This document shows, in pieces, positions 6,803 through 13,984 of a stretch of DNA of 19,134 nt. The stretch is from Prolixibacteraceae bacterium (GTDB lineage Bacteria; Bacteroidota; Bacteroidia; Bacteroidales; Prolixibacteraceae): NCBI GenBank assembly GCA_003516705.1, contig DPCJ01000176.1, positions 174 through 19,307 of the forward strand, given 5' to 3'. A program made the position numbers and the translations under genes. Positions within the stretch are counted from its first letter, which is position 1; each line of letters starts with the position of its first letter. Under the pieces are notes generated by a model. The model did not search any database, was not told the DNA's origin, and worked only from the letters and a program-made list of their open reading frames with translations.

Positions 6803-9025
6803 ATGGAAACATCGGTTAAAAAGAATTTCCCGGTTACGGGGTTAAGCTGCGCTTCATGTGCCATCAGCGTGGAGAGTATGCTAAAGGCACAGGATGGCGT
6901 AATTGATGCCGCCGTTAACTATGCAAACTCCACCGCCTGGGTTGAATATTTGCCGGGAACTGCTTCTCTAAACAACTTTAAATCGGTTATTCAATCCATT
7001 GGTTATGATTTGCTGATTGAAGATGAAGGCCACAATCAGCAGGAAGATATACAGGTAATGCACTACAAAGAGCTCAAAAACAAAACATTTTGGGCATCCA
7101 TCCTTGCATTGCCGGTGGTGGTAATTGCCATGTTTCTGATGGATATTCCTTATGCCAATTGGATCATGCTGATTCTGGCAACACCGGTGGTCGGCTGGTT
7201 TGGTCGTGGTTTTTTTATCAATGCCTGGAATCAGGTAAAGCACGGCAAAGCAAACATGGACACACTTGTGGCTTTGAGTACCGGTATTGCATACCTGTTC
7301 AGCCTGTTCAGTACTGTATTTCCTGAGTTCTGGCACAATCGCGGCCAGCATCCCCATGTGTATTTCGAAGCAGCGGCGGTGATTATTGCCTTCATCCTTT
7401 TGGGTAAAGTGCTCGAAGAACGTGCAAAATCCAACACTTCGTCGGCAATAAAAAAGCTGATTGGATTACAGCCCAATACAGTAATTGTAATTCAGGAGAA
7501 CGGGCAGGAAAAGGAAATTCCCTTTTCACAGGTAATTATTGGAGATAAACTGTTAGTCAAACCCGGAGATAAAATCCCTGTTGATGGCGAAATCATTTCC
7601 GGCTCATCATTTATCGACGAAAGTACCATAACCGGGGAATCTGTTCCGGTGGAAAAAGAAAAAGGAGGAAAGGTGTTTGCAGGCACACTTAACCAGAAAG
7701 GAAGTTTTGTTTTTGTGGCGCAAAAAGTGGGAGGCGAAACCATTTTGGCGCGGATTATTAAAATGGTTCAGGAAGCCCAGGGAAGTAAACCGCCGGTGCA
7801 AAAACTGGTGGATAAAATTGCCGGCATTTTTGTCCCGGTGGTCATGGCAATTTCAGTTCTTACTTTTGTCATCTGGATAATTTTTGGAGGCGATGATGCA
7901 GTTACACAAGCATTACTGGCCATGGTTTCTGTACTTGTTATCGCCTGTCCGTGTGCGTTGGGGCTGGCAACACCTACCGCAATTATGGTTGGTATGGGCA
8001 AGGGAGCTGAAAACGGAATCCTGATAAAAGATGCTGAAAGCCTGGAACTGGCGCACAAGGTGAATGCAATTGTTCTGGATAAAACAGGAACCATTACCGA
8101 AGGAGAACCCGCAGTTACTGATATTGTCTGGAATGTGAATGAATCAAATCAGGCTGAATTTGAACAAATTCTTTATGCCATCGAAGCACAATCGGAACAT
8201 CCGCTGGCTGAAGCTGTAACTGCGTTTTTAAAACCAAATTCTGATAACCGGATTATAACTGATAAATTCGAAAGCATCACAGGAAAAGGAGTTGTGACAA
8301 GTTATGGCACTCATGTTTATTTGGTGGGAAATCAAAAGCTGCTTGACGATTATAAAGTAAGTATTCCGAAAGCCGGCACTACACAAATTGAAGTTTGGCA
8401 AAATGAGGGTAAAACAGTGATACTTTTTGCCCGTGACACAGAACTGTTGGCTGTAATTGCCATCGCCGACAAAATCAAAAAAACATCGGCAAAAGCCATT
8501 GCTGAATTGCAAAATCAGGGCATTGAGGTTTATATGTTAACCGGTGATAATATACAAACCGCAAAAGCAGTGGCACAAAAAGTTGGACTGAAAAACTTTA
8601 AAGCCGAAGTGATGCCTTCTGATAAAGCAAATTTTATAAAAGAATTACAAAACCAGGGGAAAGTAGTTGCGATGGTTGGCGACGGCATCAACGATTCTCA
8701 TGCACTGGCCCAGTCGGATGTGAGTATTGCAATGGGGAAAGGTTCTGATATTGCGATGGATGTGGCAAAAATGACCATCATTTCCTCCGATCTTCAATTG
8801 ATTTCCAAAGCAATCAGGTTATCAAAGCTTACCGTTAATACTATTCATCAGAATTTATTCTGGGCTTTTATCTACAACCTGATTGGTATTCCTGTAGCGG
8901 CTGGAATTTTATTTCCCATCTGGGGGTTTATGCTCAACCCAATGATTGCCGGAGCAGCAATGGCGTTGAGTTCGGTATCGGTTGTCAGCAACAGTTTACG
9001 TCTGAAATTGATGAATCTTGAATAG
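6803..9025 (+). CDS. copA: CopA-type Cu+-exporting P1B ATPase
   Basis: A 740-residue inner-membrane ATPase that pumps Cu+ out of the cytoplasm. It has one N-terminal HMA domain (GLSC16ASC19), then membrane helices from about residue 90. The actuator loop has TGES at 277-280, the TM6 metal site is C382-P-C384, the phosphorylation motif is D426KTGT, the P1B nucleotide-binding His-Pro is SEH466P, and the hinge is GDGIND at 626-631. The last two helices carry FIYNLIG and MALSSVSVVSNSLRL, matching the YN and MxxSS signature of Cu+-selective P1B-1 enzymes. Length and domain order are normal for CopA, with a single HMA domain. The start at 6803 follows a GTAAAG leader. It lies 98 bp after the AraC-type regulator gene and probably forms one transcript with the two HMA genes that follow. 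Confidence 0.95.
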   Translation: METSVKKNFPVTGLSCASCAISVESMLKAQDGVIDAAVNYANSTAWVEYLPGTASLNNFKSVIQSIGYDLLIEDEGHNQQEDIQVMHYKELKNKTFWASILALPVVVIAMFLMDIPYANWIMLILATPVVGWFGRGFFINAWNQVKHGKANMDTLVALSTGIAYLFSLFSTVFPEFWHNRGQHPHVYFEAAAVIIAFILLGKVLEERAKSNTSSAIKKLIGLQPNTVIVIQENGQEKEIPFSQVIIGDKLLVKPGDKIPVDGEIISGSSFIDESTITGESVPVEKEKGGKVFAGTLNQKGSFVFVAQKVGGETILARIIKMVQEAQGSKPPVQKLVDKIAGIFVPVVMAISVLTFVIWIIFGGDDAVTQALLAMVSVLVIACPCALGLATPTAIMVGMGKGAENGILIKDAESLELAHKVNAIVLDKTGTITEGEPAVTDIVWNVNESNQAEFEQILYAIEAQSEHPLAEAVTAFLKPNSDNRIITDKFESITGKGVVTSYGTHVYLVGNQKLLDDYKVSIPKAGTTQIEVWQNEGKTVILFARDTELLAVIAIADKIKKTSAKAIAELQNQGIEVYMLTGDNIQTAKAVAQKVGLKNFKAEVMPSDKANFIKELQNQGKVVAMVGDGINDSHALAQSDVSIAMGKGSDIAMDVAKMTIISSDLQLISKAIRLSKLTVNTIHQNLFWAFIYNLIGIPVAAGILFPIWGFMLNPMIAGAAMALSSVSVVSNSLRLKLMNLE

Positions 9026-9047
9026 TAATCATTTAATACAACTAGAA

Positions 9048-9266
9048 ATGGAAACATTAAAATTTAAAACAACAATCAATTGTGGCGGATGTGTTGCCAC
9101 TGTAACCCCACACCTGAATCAAATAAAAGGAATTGGAAAATGGGATGTTGATACTTCAAATTCATTGAAAGTATTGACTGTTGAGTCTTCGGGGCTTGCA
9201 CCTGATATGATTATTGAGAAATTGAAAGAAGCAGGTTATAAAGCAGAGTTAATAGCTTCTAATTAA
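9048..9266 (+). CDS. Small cytoplasmic HMA protein, CopZ-like (CGGC)
   Basis: A 72-residue single HMA domain with no signal peptide: a beta strand (LKFKTTIN), C12-G-G-C15, and the ending EKLKEAGYKAELI, typical of CopZ/Atx1 folds. I chose the ATG at 9048 because it starts the domain cleanly 22 bp after the copA stop. The in-frame ATG at 9018 would overlap copA and add a tail not expected in this family. The metal site is INCGGC instead of the common MxCxxC. Next to copA, it is most likely the cytoplasmic chaperone that delivers Cu+ to the ATPase. Metal identity is inferred from context. Confidence 0.8.
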   Translation: METLKFKTTINCGGCVATVTPHLNQIKGIGKWDVDTSNSLKVLTVESSGLAPDMIIEKLKEAGYKAELIASN

Positions 9267-9294
9267 TTGGTTATTTAACTTTAAAATAAATGAA

Positions 9295-9663
9295 ATGAAA
9301 ACAAAAATTTTGAGTTTGACAGCCCTGTTTGTAATAGGGGCAGCTTCCGTTTTTGCCGGAAATAAAAAGGAAAAGATTGAAGTAAAAGGAAATTGCGGAA
9401 TGTGTGAAACACGCATTGAAAAAGCAGTGAAAGCAGTTGATGGCGTTTCGAAAGCTGACTGGAGTAAAGAAACCAAAGTACTTGAAGTGACTTTCGACGA
9501 TGCCAAAACCAGCACCTATAAAATTGAAATGGCTGTTGCAAAAGCGGGCCACGACACACAACACCACAAAGCAGCCGATGATGTGTATAACAAATTGCCC
9601 GGTTGCTGTAAATACGAACGGGCTGAACAAAAGAAAGACAGCCACGAGGGGCATCAACATTAA
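9295..9663 (+). CDS. Secreted HMA-domain copper-binding protein (HMA-CC module, copy 2)
   Basis: A 122-residue paralogue of the protein at 5748, with the same signal peptide layout (end at about A21), G32-N-C34-G-M-C37, H86, and C104-C105 at the very same residue numbers. There is no insertion or deletion between the two through residue 107. It differs by extra His (QHHK at 89-92) and by a 15-residue C-terminal extension that ends in SHEGHQH, giving additional metal ligands. It is probably periplasmic and copper-binding, and co-transcribed with copA and the CopZ-like gene (28 bp gap). One copy follows the cus genes and one follows copA, so the two may be expressed under different conditions or be specialised. 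An A-rich leader (TTTAAAATAAATGAA) precedes the ATG. Confidence 0.85.
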   Translation: MKTKILSLTALFVIGAASVFAGNKKEKIEVKGNCGMCETRIEKAVKAVDGVSKADWSKETKVLEVTFDDAKTSTYKIEMAVAKAGHDTQHHKAADDVYNKLPGCCKYERAEQKKDSHEGHQH

Positions 9664-9694
9664 AAAACGGAGAGATATAATTGAATATATTTCA

Positions 9695-9808
9695 ATGCTT
9701 AAAATGATTGAAGTTTCGCTGAATGAGGCTGGACTTGAATTGCTGCACGCTTCGGCCAATTCGGTTAAAGGAATTATGGATGTGCTTGATGGAATGAATA
9801 TTTTATAA
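9695..9808 (+). CDS. Doubtful small ORF, 37 residues
   Basis: An open frame from ATG 9695 (or ATG 9704) to TAA 9808 encodes an amphipathic peptide beginning MLKMIEVSLNEAGLELL and ending in MDVLDGMNIL. Base use is like that of nearby genes, and the terminator at 9834 follows closely, so it could be the last gene of the copA transcript or the tail of a lost gene. The only SD-like sequence (CGGAGAGA, about 9667-9674) is over 20 bp from the ATG. I recognise no family. Confidence 0.25.
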   Translation: MLKMIEVSLNEAGLELLHASANSVKGIMDVLDGMNIL

Positions 9809-9833
9809 GCAACAAATAAATTCAAGAAAAAGG

Positions 9834-9870
9834 AAACGGTTGATTCAGAAAGGGGTCAGCTGTTTTTTTT
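9834..9870 (+). terminator. Strong intrinsic terminator closing the copper locus
   Basis: AAACGGTTGA (9834-9843) pairs over its full length with TCAGCTGTTT (9856-9865), counting two G-U pairs. Three further pairs continue inward (TTC with GGG) to a GAAA loop (9848-9851). Eight T run from 9863 to 9870. This is a complete rho-independent terminator 25 bp after the small ORF. It is similar in sequence to the terminator after secDF. Confidence 0.85.
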
Positions 9871-10249
9871 ATATGGTTGTCCAATGACAACGTTATCAAA
9901 TGGATGCAACAAAACGATGAAAGTATTTGAGAAAGAAAGAACCCGGTACAGGGTTCGATTATAGTAACACCAGCCAAACAAAATCAACCCGGTCAGCCGT
10001 TTGAAAAGCCGGCGCGCTGAACAACTAACAGGGTTTTCGTGGGGCGCCGATTTCTATGATAATCCATCCCGTACCGGAATGAAGAAAAAAAGACGGCAGC
10101 GAATTCAAAATTGAAGAACCTCAGCCGGGATCGCACCTTTCACCCTCGTTGACATTTCGATAAACAGGCCAATCCTACGGGTTAGAGCCATAACTTTTAT
10201 ATCAAATTTTTTTATTCCTCAATTTTCATTTTTAATTGTTTTCCCGCTG
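9871..10249. other. About 380 bp with no recognisable gene
   Basis: No ORF of useful length with a start and coding character is found on either strand. Two short in-frame stretches on + look protein-like but contain stops: about 9874-9930 (WLSNDNVIKWMQQNDESI, then a stop) and about 9931-10018 (ERKNPVQGSIIVTP... to a stop). On - a 28-codon ORF (MALTRRIGLF...) covers about 10108-10194. GAACCC (9939-9944) and GGGTTC (9951-9956) form a 6-bp hairpin. There is no tRNA cloverleaf, no CRISPR repeat and no transposase fragment that I can recognise. It could be a decayed gene, an IS relic or an unlisted structured RNA. Confidence 0.5.
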
Positions 10250-10280
10250 TTTGTAAACCTCAACAATTTCGGTATATTTG
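10250..10280 (+). promoter_or_regulatory. Bacteroidota-type promoter (TTTG / 19 bp / TATATTTG)
   Basis: TTTG at 10250-10253 and TATATTTG at 10273-10280 are separated by 19 bp, the spacing of the Bacteroidota primary sigma-factor consensus (-33 TTTG, -7 TAnnTTTG). Transcription would start at about 10286-10288, giving a leader of about 15 bases before the GTG at 10302. This is the best promoter in the window and drives the unknown membrane protein gene, perhaps also secDF. Confidence 0.75.
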
Positions 10281-10301
10281 CCGCGCTTGTTTTGAAAAAC
10301 A

Positions 10302-10709
10302 GTGAAAATCAGAATAAAAATATCGAAAAAACAGTGGCTGAACATTGCCATTTTTGCTGCGGTGATTGCCGTTGCAGCTGTATTCGATGTTTATTTTGAA
10401 AATCGCGGCGTTCAGGTTGCCGGTATCGAAACCAGCGCCAGTGACAATGAAAATGAAAAAAGCTCGGTTCAGCTGTTTTCACAAAGCGTTGATTTTGGTG
10501 TTAAAATTCAGGTTTTAAAAACTGTACAACGCAAAATTCAGCTGAAAACCCACGATAAATTTCTGCAGCAATTTCACCAGCTGCGCAATTACCAGGTGCT
10601 GAAAGCCGAAGTTCAAACCCAAAACGCCCCACAAATAATCACCTACCAGTATCTTTCATTCCGCAACTACATTTATTTCTCCCCCGACGATATTCCGTCG
10701 GTTGCATAA
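10302..10709 (+). CDS. Unknown single-pass membrane protein upstream of secDF
   Basis: A 135-residue protein of no family I recognise. It starts at GTG 10302 with a basic N-terminus (KIRIKISKKQW) and one hydrophobic segment (about residues 12-29, LNIAIFAAVIAVAAVFDVYF), so it is probably anchored in the inner membrane with the rest outside. Residues about 30-55 are polar and Ser/Glu/Asn-rich (SDNENEKSS). The remaining 80 residues look folded and rich in Gln, Phe and Tyr (KFLQQFHQLRNYQ, YQYLSFRNYIYFSPDD). It has no Cys and no catalytic motif that I can see. There is no ATG alternative before residue 30. A consensus promoter lies directly upstream and secDF begins 119 bp downstream, so a link to protein export is possible but unproven. 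Confidence 0.65.
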   Translation: MKIRIKISKKQWLNIAIFAAVIAVAAVFDVYFENRGVQVAGIETSASDNENEKSSVQLFSQSVDFGVKIQVLKTVQRKIQLKTHDKFLQQFHQLRNYQVLKAEVQTQNAPQIITYQYLSFRNYIYFSPDDIPSVA

Positions 10710-10733
10710 TTGCCGGTCATCAAATCTGCCGGC
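10684..10733 (+). promoter_or_regulatory. Two adjacent GC-rich hairpins at the end of the unknown gene
   Basis: CCGACG (10684-10689) pairs with CGTCGG (10696-10701) across the stop-proximal codons. GCCGG (10712-10716) pairs with CCGGC (10729-10733) just after the stop. Neither is followed by a T-run. They may slow or partly stop transcription before secDF or protect the mRNA end. Function is uncertain. Confidence 0.35.
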
Positions 10734-10828
10734 TTGCACAGGTGAATCAGCTTGTGTGACTTATTTATGTAAATATTTCAAAATCAACTTTATAAAAATT
10801 ATAGTTTAACAATTAAAACAGAATTAAA

Positions 10829-13819
10829 ATGCAAAGTAAAGGTGCAATTTTAACATTCGCAGTTCTGTTGGCGCTGGTATCGGTTTACCAGTTAACTTTT
10901 ACCTGGAAATCGAAACAGGTGGAAAAAGATGCCATCGAATATGCCAAAGGAAATCCTGATGAGGAGTTTCATTATCTCGATTCAATGTCGGGTGAAGTGG
11001 TTTACAACATCGGGGTAAAGAAATTTACTTACAAAGAGGTAAAAGAACTTGAGATGAATCTCGGTCTCGACCTTAAAGGTGGTATGAACGTAACACTCGA
11101 GATTTCGGTGGTCGATCTTATCAGGGCCATGTCGAATTACAATCCCGACTCCACGTTTAATGCAGCGCTGAACAAAGCCGTTGAGTTGCAGAAAAACAGC
11201 CAGAAAGATTTCGTGACACTGTTTGGTCAGACTTACGAACAAATGGACCCGAACGCCAAATTAGCTTCGGTTTTCAACACGCTTGAACTTCGCGAACGTG
11301 TAACATTTAACTCTTCGAATGCCGATGTGTTGGAGGTAATCAGGGAAGAAACAGATGCTGCAATCGATAACTCGTTTAACATTCTCCGTACCCGTATCGA
11401 CCGTTTTGGTGTCGCACAGCCAAACATTCAGCAGTTGCAAACCAAAGGCCGTATTTTGGTTGAATTACCCGGTGTGAAGGACCAGGCACGCGTTCGTAAC
11501 CTGTTGCAGGGTTCGGCCATGCTCGAATTTTGGGAAACCTACGAAAACCAGGAAGTTTACCAGTACCTGCTTGCGGCCAACGAGAAAATTAAGGAAATGC
11601 GGGGAACTTCTGAAACAGCTGTAGCTGATTCAACTGTTGCCACCACTGAAACAGCAGCTGCCGACTCAATCGGCACTACTGAATCGTTACTCGACGAAAT
11701 GAACGATGCAACTGCTGATACTTCAGGAGTTGATAATATGGCCAATTTCAGGGAAGATTATCCGTTGTTTGCTGTTTTGAACCCGAGTACCGATCAGACC
11801 GGGCAGCTTTATCCGGGCCCGATTATTGGGATGGCTCACTTTAAAGATACTGCACAGGTAAACGAATACCTGCAACACCCGCAGGTGAGAACGTTATTTC
11901 CTCAGAATATGAAATTCCGCTGGACAGCCAAAGCTGCCGATGAAGCCGGAAATTACTACCGTTTAATCGCGCTGAAGGTAAACTCACGCGATGGCCGTGC
12001 ACCACTTACCGGCGATGTGATTGTTGATGCACGCCAGGATTTCGACCAGTTAGGTTCGAACCCTGAAGTGTCAATGACGATGAACAGCGAAGGGGCAAAA
12101 ATCTGGCAACGCATGACCAAGGAAAACATTGGTAAATCGATTGCCGTTGTGCTTGACGACAATGTACGTTCGTTCCCAACAGTTCAGAATGAAATTTCAG
12201 GCGGTAGCTCAAGCATCACCGGTTTGGAAAGTATTGAAGAAGCAAAGGACCTTGCAAACGTGCTGAAGTCGGGTAAAATGCCTGCACCTGCGCGTATTGT
12301 TGAAGAAGAAATTGTTGGTCCGTCACTGGGTAAGGAATCGATTAATAAAGGGCTGATGTCGTTTGCGGCAGCATTTGTTATGGTGCTTGCCTACATGTTG
12401 TTCTTTTACAGTAAAAAGGCAGGTCTTACAGCGAACATCGCATTGTTGGTTAACTTGTTCTTTTTAATGGGTGTACTTGCCTCGTTGGGCGCTGTGTTAA
12501 CTTTGCCCGGTATTGCCGGTATTGTACTTACCATGGGTATGGCGGTTGATGCCAACGTAATTATTTACGAACGTATTCAGGAGGAAATCAGGGCAGGCAA
12601 GGGTGTTTCGCTCGCCATTGCCGATGGTTATAAAAATGCCTATTCTGCCATCATCGATGGTCAGGTTACCACTTTCTTAACCGGTATCATTCTTTATATG
12701 TTTGGTTCAGGTCCAATCAAAGGTTTTGCAACCACGTTAATGATTGGTATCTTAACATCTCTGTTTACAGCTATCTTTATTACGCGTATCATTTTCGAAT
12801 GGCAGTTGAAACATGGAAAGAAAATTACATTTACAGCACAAATCACAAAGAATGTACTTACAAATGTGAAGTTCCCGTTTATCGACAAACGCAAGATTGC
12901 CTATGTGATTTCGGGTGCGATGATTGTGGTTTCAATTATTTCAATCGCTGTTCGCGGGTTTGATTTTGGTGTTGATTTCCAGGGTGGACGTACCTACACT
13001 GTTCGTTTCGACCAGGAAGTAAAAGTAGCTGAAGTACAAAAAGCATTAACTGCTGATTTTGGCGGTGCAGCACCTGAAGTGAAAACTTTTGGTTCGAATG
13101 ATCAGGTGAGAATTACAACAAAATTCAAAATCGATGACCTTTCGGAAAACGTGGATAACGAAGTTGAACAGGCGCTCTACAATGGTTTGAAAAATGGCGG
13201 TTTGATTGGATCAGTTTCTTACGAGGATTTTACAACCAATTACCGCTTAAGCTCGCAAAAAGTAGGACCAACCATTTCCGACGATATTAAAAAGGATGCT
13301 GCAATTGCCATTGTTGTTGCTCTTGCGATGATATTCCTTTACATTATGGTGCGTTTTCCCGGATGGAAATATGGAGCAGGCGGTATCGTTTCATTGGTTC
13401 ACGATTCAATTGTTGTTTTAGGTATTTTCTCCATCTTCCATGGAATTTTACCTTTCTCGCTTGAAATCGATTCAGCATTTATCGCGGCCATTCTAACAGT
13501 TATCGGGTACTCAATTAACGACACTGTGATTGTTTACGACCGTATCCGTGAATACCTGCACATTCACCCGAAACATGATATTAAACAGAATATGGACGAT
13601 GCTATGAACCACACACTTCGCCGTACAATGAACACATCATTAACCACGTTGTTGGTTTTGATTGTGATTTTCATTTTTGGTGGCGCCAACATCCGCGGAT
13701 TTATTTTCGCATTGCTTGTTGGTATTGGTGTGGGAACTTATTCATCGGTTTTTGTTGCAACACCGTTTGTTTACGATACAGTAACCAAATTCAAAAGTTT
13801 TCGCAAAAAAGCTGAATAA
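10829..13819 (+). CDS. secDF: SecDF fusion, accessory subunit of the Sec translocon
   Basis: A 996-residue inner-membrane RND-superfamily protein that uses the proton gradient to complete Sec export. SecD comes first: TM1 at about 5-23, NLGLDLKGG (79-85), the P1 domain, and GMAVDANVIIYERI with D574 in TM4. SecF follows from about residue 680: FDFGVDFQGG (711-720) and GYSINDTVIVYDRI with D898. The fusion in one chain is usual in Bacteroidota. Residues about 260-303 in the SecD periplasmic part form an Ala/Thr/Ser/Asp/Glu-rich low-complexity insert (ETAVADSTVATTETAAADS). The start at 10829 has an A-rich leader and no SD. I see no clear promoter in the 119 bp before it. A strong terminator follows at 13843. 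Confidence 0.96.
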   Translation: MQSKGAILTFAVLLALVSVYQLTFTWKSKQVEKDAIEYAKGNPDEEFHYLDSMSGEVVYNIGVKKFTYKEVKELEMNLGLDLKGGMNVTLEISVVDLIRAMSNYNPDSTFNAALNKAVELQKNSQKDFVTLFGQTYEQMDPNAKLASVFNTLELRERVTFNSSNADVLEVIREETDAAIDNSFNILRTRIDRFGVAQPNIQQLQTKGRILVELPGVKDQARVRNLLQGSAMLEFWETYENQEVYQYLLAANEKIKEMRGTSETAVADSTVATTETAAADSIGTTESLLDEMNDATADTSGVDNMANFREDYPLFAVLNPSTDQTGQLYPGPIIGMAHFKDTAQVNEYLQHPQVRTLFPQNMKFRWTAKAADEAGNYYRLIALKVNSRDGRAPLTGDVIVDARQDFDQLGSNPEVSMTMNSEGAKIWQRMTKENIGKSIAVVLDDNVRSFPTVQNEISGGSSSITGLESIEEAKDLANVLKSGKMPAPARIVEEEIVGPSLGKESINKGLMSFAAAFVMVLAYMLFFYSKKAGLTANIALLVNLFFLMGVLASLGAVLTLPGIAGIVLTMGMAVDANVIIYERIQEEIRAGKGVSLAIADGYKNAYSAIIDGQVTTFLTGIILYMFGSGPIKGFATTLMIGILTSLFTAIFITRIIFEWQLKHGKKITFTAQITKNVLTNVKFPFIDKRKIAYVISGAMIVVSIISIAVRGFDFGVDFQGGRTYTVRFDQEVKVAEVQKALTADFGGAAPEVKTFGSNDQVRITTKFKIDDLSENVDNEVEQALYNGLKNGGLIGSVSYEDFTTNYRLSSQKVGPTISDDIKKDAAIAIVVALAMIFLYIMVRFPGWKYGAGGIVSLVHDSIVVLGIFSIFHGILPFSLEIDSAFIAAILTVIGYSINDTVIVYDRIREYLHIHPKHDIKQNMDDAMNHTLRRTMNTSLTTLLVLIVIFIFGGANIRGFIFALLVGIGVGTYSSVFVATPFVYDTVTKFKSFRKKAE

Positions 13820-13842
13820 ATCAGTAAGTCAATTATAAAGTG

Positions 13843-13876
13843 AAACGGTTGCTCCGGAAACGGGGCAGCCGTTTTT
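13843..13876 (+). terminator. Intrinsic terminator after secDF
   Basis: A 14-bp stem runs from AAACGGTTGC (13843-13852) and TCCG, to CGGGG and CAGCCGTTT on the 3' side, closing on a GAAA tetraloop (13857-13860). T residues run from 13872 to 13876. It is almost the same sequence as the terminator at 9834-9870, including the loop. Confidence 0.88.
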
Positions 13877-13934
13877 CGATTCAGTTCTGTCTGTTATTAT
13901 TCTGTTTGTTTTATATTATCAGTCAAGCCCTGAA

Positions 13935-13966
13935 TTTCAGGGATGACCGAAATGTTTTTATATTTG
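13935..13966 (+). promoter_or_regulatory. Probable promoter of the BASS transporter gene
   Basis: TATATTTG at 13959-13966 is a perfect -7 box. TTTC at 13935-13938, 20 bp upstream, is a one-mismatch -33 box. The box lies 18 bp before the ATG at 13985. The leader consists of the repeat GACCAATT twice. Confidence 0.5.
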
Positions 13967-13967
13967 T

Positions 13968-13983
13968 GACCAATTGACCAATT
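13968..13983 (+). repeat. Tandem GACCAATT x2 in the leader of the transporter gene
   Basis: GACCAATT at 13968-13975 is repeated directly at 13976-13983, ending one base before the ATG at 13985. Each copy joins its neighbour through CAATTG. It occupies the place of the ribosome-binding site, so repeat-number change there could alter expression. Confidence 0.5.
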
Positions 13984-13984
13984 G

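Noticed and set aside
9500..9694. Upstream part of the frame that contains the 37-residue ORF
   Set aside because: It overlaps the HMA gene in another frame, and its sequence is Lys/Thr-rich out-of-frame translation. Only the part after 9695 was kept as doubtful.
9271..9825. 184-residue ORF on the minus strand over the second HMA gene
   Set aside because: It is antisense to a gene with a clear signal peptide and HMA domain. A similar antisense frame occurs over the paralogue at 5748, as expected from shared codon use.
9939..9966. tRNA-like GGGTTCGATT motif followed by ACACCA
   Set aside because: The T-stem does not pair and no acceptor, D or anticodon arms can be drawn. The GAACCC/GGGTTC hairpin explains the similarity.
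10108..10194. Possible riboswitch (TPP-like GGTGC...GGCTGAGG) or 28-codon ORF on the minus strand
   Set aside because: The other conserved TPP elements are absent or in the wrong order, and the ORF is too short to support.
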